A stretch of DNA of 64,000 bases from contig OU744731.1 of the NCBI GenBank assembly GCA_916613615.1, positions 57,604,289 through 57,668,288 of the forward strand, in the 5' to 3' direction. Of this stretch, positions 60,165-64,000 are shown piece after piece (position 1 is the first letter of the stretch; each line of letters opens with the position of its first letter). A program made the translations under genes and the position numbers. The stretch comes from Steromphala cineraria (taxonomy: Eukaryota > Mollusca > Gastropoda > Trochida > Trochidae). The notes under the pieces were generated by a model that saw only the letters and a program-made list of their open reading frames with translations, ran no database searches and was not told the DNA's origin.

Positions 60165-61239
60165 CTCTATTTATGATTAGAGAAAAATAATAGAGACAAA
60201 AGTTAACACAACTATTGACACATTGTAACTCAAGTTCACTACATGTTAGCTCCTTGTTAGCTGTAGAACAGTTTTACCACGAATTCAACATATCATATAC
60301 TACAAATACTATTGTTAGAACACATTATGAGACCGTCCTTTGAAATTTAGGGTCAAAATAAATATAGCCAAAAGAATAGAATTGAGATTTAAATATTTCT
60401 ATATTAGCACTGCTGTGTCACTGCAAGTTATTGTATTACAGTTGATGATAGATGTACTCTTATCCATTTTTTTTGTTTCAGTTCAATAACACAAAATAAT
60501 CAACAATGCAATTAGATTAAATTTAAAAAATCATTTACACTCATTTTGCGCAGGAGACAACCCTCTCCCCCCAAAAAAACTGAATAAAAAAACTTAAAAA
60601 GATAAAAAAAATTGTCAAAAATTTTCCTGTTGCAGGCAAATTTGTGACTAGACTGTGACGTTGGTATTTGCGAAGATGATACATTCATGTTACTTTGTAA
60701 GAGAACATTAAAGAAAATATTACATTCAACATATTCAAAACATTCTCCAAAAGTTAAACGTCAATACCAGAAAGTAACTGGAGACATACAAAGTATAATC
60801 CAAAAAATAGAAACTGCAAAATCATTGTTATTAAAGCCATTTTATTTTCATGTATACACATTAAAGCAGTGATTAATATTACTACCAGTCATGTATTTGA
60901 CTTGATTGTTATTATCTTGTTGATAAATAATGGTTTTGTTTGTGTTTTATCTAAAATGCCTGATTAATTTCTACTTGCAAAATAAAAACATATTTAATAA
61001 ATGACTTATACATGTATCTTCTTCATTTCATGTGTAAGTGCAGAAAATGCAATTGGATCCATTTACTAATACAGCAACTGATTATTTCACCAAGTTGTGT
61101 AGCGTTTTCCAAAACATCAACAAATTATTTCATCATTCTCTTGTTTCATTAGAGATGCACTCGCTCTACGCTCAATGTTTTTATCATCAATTTATCTTAC
61201 AATGTAGTTTCAATGTTCTCTCTTATATAATTGTCTTGT
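60165..61239. other. AT-rich tract, no gene recognised
   Basis: A 61-codon Lys-rich frame at 60687-60872 has no recognisable domain. A pyrimidine tract and CAG at about 60625-60635 could be an acceptor, but no partner exon is seen. Confidence 0.4.
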
Positions 61240-61312
61240 TTTGTATATATGTTTGTACCTGGGCCTAAGGCCTTTTACCTAAACTAAAGAATTGAAATTG
61301 AAATAACGGAAA
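61240..61312 (+). repeat. possible LINE 3' end
   Basis: TGGGCCTAAGGCCTTTTACC followed by AATTGAAATTGAAAT resembles LINE 3' UTR ends with a GGCCxxxGGCC hairpin and a short tandem tail. No coding part can be recognised upstream. Confidence 0.4.
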
Positions 61313-62403
61313 CAAAACGATTATATCTGGTAACAGAAAGAACAAGCAATAAATCATGGCATTATGTTTTACAGAGGTCTACAGTTACTTTAATTGTCTG
61401 ACTTACCGACTTCTTTTGTTATTGTTTGTAACAATCTTTCACATTGGAGATATAAAAATACGTATGGTTGAATATCATTTGATACAGAAACATTAAAAGA
61501 GAAACTTGAGTTCTTTCATAAACATTACATTATTATATACATTTCTTACTATCATACCTGATGATACACTGTGAACTATTCCATATATTCCCCGCAATGC
61601 AAGAATGATTATATAAGATTTCAAAATATAGTTATTTTTTTGTATTACCTGATCACACAAGTCCAATTATCATGGCTATCAGTTTCGACTTTGTAGTTAA
61701 ATAAATCAAAAACTATATGATGTACAAACAACAGCTGTTGAGTATTTTAAGTTAGTCTTCAATTTTTGAAAGATATATTTGAAAAATATTCAATTAAAAA
61801 GACCGTAGAGTAGAACATTATAGGCCAAGTCCGAAGTATTGATTATACACAACATATCCATATCATTGATGTTTTCAACCAAATAATACATGACAAAAAT
61901 AAAGGGTGCATTAAATAAATACAAACTGTTTTAAGATGTAATTGTTTGTAGGTATATATCAAAGTTACAGCTGATAGCACAACTATCACGGAGAAATGGA
62001 ATTTTATTTGATAGCCTGTCAATGAAGTGCAAATTCACAAGCGTTGGTATGAACAGGATAAACGTTACTTCAACAAATATGGCATATGCTTGCCTTCATT
62101 CGACTCAATATCAATCACGGAAAAATGCGTTATTCTCGATGACAAAAACCCATGTATTATACACGACCTTCTTAAGTTTAATCTCTAATCAGACATCTAT
62201 GAGGCTCATTGTGAAATATAACAATGACTAAACCAGCAAGTCTTCAGAGCAACATATTAAAATTTATCTCATACTGCACGTGTTCTAGTTGCTTTTGAGT
62301 CTATGAATTGGAACGTAAAACAATCAAAATAGTTAAGATGTGTTTTGATATACCATCATACTTGCAGCGCAGCTTTACCACATGTTCCAATTATAAAGTA
62401 ATA
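61313..62403. other. AT-rich tract, no gene recognised
   Basis: No motif-bearing frame, RNA gene or clear repeat. Confidence 0.5.
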
Positions 62404-62965
62404 ATTACAAAATGGTTTTGTTACACTTATTTCCGCGATTCTGATTGGACGAGAGCGCTCAAAAACATACTGCCATTTCTCGATAAATGCAGAAAAATTT
62501 GCAACCATACCATGTGCATTCATTCCTTGTGACGTCATAATCACCTGACGCAATAGTTCGGTTTTGACAGTTGCGAGTTACGTTCTGTTCCAAAGACAGA
62601 TATAACATATCTTATCACTTCCCACCTGCGTTTGTAACAAGTAAATACATTCTTCTCCCTAATACAATCCATACATTCACCGGAAAGACTGCATTTTAAT
62701 AACTACGAGTCCTCAAGCTTGTTCGCTCCGAGCGTCTCGCAAACGGCGGACATTCTGAACGTCTTGTGATATGCTAATTAGGGTTATTACGAAAATGCGG
62801 ATTCCGGTTAATACGTAAATGATTAATATGATTGCATGGGCGTTAATGGTTGCGAAAACGAAATTAAATCTTCGGCCGTTTTAGTTTATGGACTTCTCAA
62901 TTTAGATTCAACTTTGTATTGTTTCGTGTAACAAACAACAATTTCACGACCTTGATGACATATTT
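62404..62965 (+). repeat. ~560-bp repeat, copy A (empty site for the TTAA element)
   Basis: It begins ATTACAAAATGGTTTTG and shares CGATTCTGATTGGACGA, TTGTGACGTCA, TTTTGACAGTTGCGAGTT and GAAAGACTGCATTTTAA with copy B in the same order. At 62696-62699 it has a single TTAA exactly where copy B carries the miniature element. It is non-coding. Confidence 0.78.
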
Positions 62966-63002
62966 TTTGAAAATATTTAAGAAAACCTTTGTTAAGATGT
63001 TG

Positions 63003-63146
63003 ATTTTGTAATTATAAGGATTGTTTTACATGTTTTGTGCCTCTATCGATGTATAACAGCAACAAATTGTATAAAATCGCGTAGTTGCTGTAATACATCG
63101 ATAGAGGCACAAAACATGTAAAACAATCCTTAAATTATTACAAAAT
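63003..63146. repeat. inverted repeat, ~60-bp arms
   Basis: The left arm 63003-63063 (AAGGATTGTTTTACATGTTT) and right arm 63084-63146 (AAACATGTAAAACAATCCTT) are nearly perfect complements separated by about 20 bp. It sits at the join between copies A and B. Confidence 0.88.
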
Positions 63147-64000
63147 GATTTTTTTTCACTAATTTTCTCGATTCTGATTGGACGAAAGCGTCAAAAACCT
63201 GCTGCCATTCGTTTCTTGTGACGTCACAATCATCTGACGCAATAACTTGGTTTTGACAGTTGCGAGTTTCGTTCTATGGCAAGGCGCACTTCCCACCTGT
63301 GTTTGAAGCAAGTAAATACATTCCTCTCCCTAATGAAACCATACCGAAAGACTGCATTTTAAAGGTCTGTAGCACGTTTTTAAAATGAATACAAGGTGAT
63401 GTCAGTAAAATTAATGCTTCCAATTGAAAGACAATGCATTTAAACTATATTGAGCAGTAATAATTCAAATATATAATGTAAAATTTAGTCATACGATTCC
63501 TTTTTCTTACACACAATGATTTAAAGGTGTTCACACAAAAATGGCCGCCACTCGATTTTAGATGAATCTTCATACTTTGCTCTCTGACTATTTAAGATTA
63601 ACTTGTGTAATGAGATTTTTGACACTATCTAAATAATACATTTAGCGATAACGTACAATTATAAATGAACATTTTAAAATACACAATTATCAAGAAAACG
63701 TGCTACTGCCCCTTTGATAACTGCGAGTCGTCACGCTTGTTCGCTCTGAGTGTCTTGCAAACTGCGGACATTTAGAACGTCGTGTGATATGCTTATAAGG
63801 GTTATTCCGAAAATACGGATTTTGATTAAGACGAAATGTGATTGCAATGGGTGTCAATGGTTGCGAAAACGTAATTTAATTTTACGGCCGTTTCAGTTTG
63901 TAGAGTAATCAATTTTGATTAAACTCTGTATTGTTTCGTGTAACAAACCACAATCTCACAACATTGATGTTAGATGGTTTGAAATAATATAGTAGAACTT
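63137..64000 (+). repeat. ~560-bp repeat, copy B (interrupted by the TTAA element)
   Basis: Direct partner of 62404-62965. The match resumes after the inserted element with TAACTGCGAGTCGTCACGCT and runs close to the window edge, where similarity fades. Confidence 0.75.
63363..63713. mobile_element. TTAA-flanked miniature inverted-repeat element, copy 3 (351 bp)
   Basis: Inverted relative to copies 1 and 2: the core reads TTCACACAAAAATGGCCGCC. The right end AACGTGCTACTGCCCCT is canonical and the left end (AGGTCTGTAGCACG) is mutated. It is flanked by TTAA (63359-63362) and TTGA (63714-63717), the latter one base away from TTAA. Confidence 0.88.

Noticed and set aside
60687..60872. Lys-rich 61-codon frame that might be an exon
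   Set aside because: A possible acceptor lies upstream, but there is no partner exon, domain or donor to support it.

Overview
The window looks like AT-rich, gene-poor DNA from an invertebrate animal, most likely a mollusc. The evidence is introns with GT/AG boundaries, relics of L1/Tx1-type and other LINEs, a tRNA-derived SINE, TA- and TTAA-flanked miniature elements, and bivalve-style 'pearl'/Helitron-like elements with ~145-bp and ~169-bp core tandem repeats and ACGG runs. Many short 'tgaccttgac'-type repeats point the same way. The species cannot be fixed from sequence alone. No prokaryotic features (operons, ribosome binding sites, CRISPR) are present.

Only one multi-exon gene can be reconstructed. 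It lies on the minus strand (about 20645 down to 15530) as seven exons with good splice sites. It encodes an acidic N-terminal region, a Cys/His zinc-binding segment, a tyrosine-recombinase-like (Crypton-like) catalytic core in which the R-K-R-H-Y residues can be picked out, and a lysine-rich Myb/SANT-like tail. Two in-frame stops and two frameshifts say this copy is broken, unless they are assembly errors. Everything else with coding character is transposon debris: an L1/Tx1-like LINE (7.6-8.9 kb, plus), a second L1-like C-terminal piece (58.3-59.0 kb, minus), a 5'-truncated LINE with a 13-bp target duplication (53.4-54.1 kb), LINE 3' ends near 29.1, 30.6 and 31.5 kb, and a Tc1/mariner transposase relic (46.5-47.2 kb).

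Repeats dominate the layout. From the left: a hairpin-rich patch (5.4 kb); the LINE abutting a ~145-bp tandem element (8.9-10.2 kb); a TTAA miniature element (10.4 kb); a 19-copy 117/126-bp satellite (12.6-14.9 kb); the recombinase-like gene; a TA-flanked element interrupted by a SINE (22.3-23.3 kb); a second TTAA element (29.6 kb); a second ~145-bp element carrying a 100-bp hairpin insertion with 8-bp target duplication (33.6-34.6 kb); and a 5.3-kb TA-flanked element (37.5-42.9 kb) enclosing a hairpin-ended element that encloses ~21 copies of a 169-bp satellite with a nine-monomer higher-order period of 1519 bp. Further right are a 2.5-kb element with 339-bp near-identical inverted arms (52.6-55.2 kb), a 174-bp miniature element (59.0 kb), and at the right edge two diverged direct copies of a ~560-bp repeat. 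One of those copies carries a third TTAA element and the other shows the empty site.

The main stories are therefore (1) a decayed, intron-bearing tyrosine-recombinase-like gene and (2) a nested set of transposons and satellites whose insertion order can be read from target duplications and interruptions. Long tracts between these show only AT-rich sequence with no recognisable gene.
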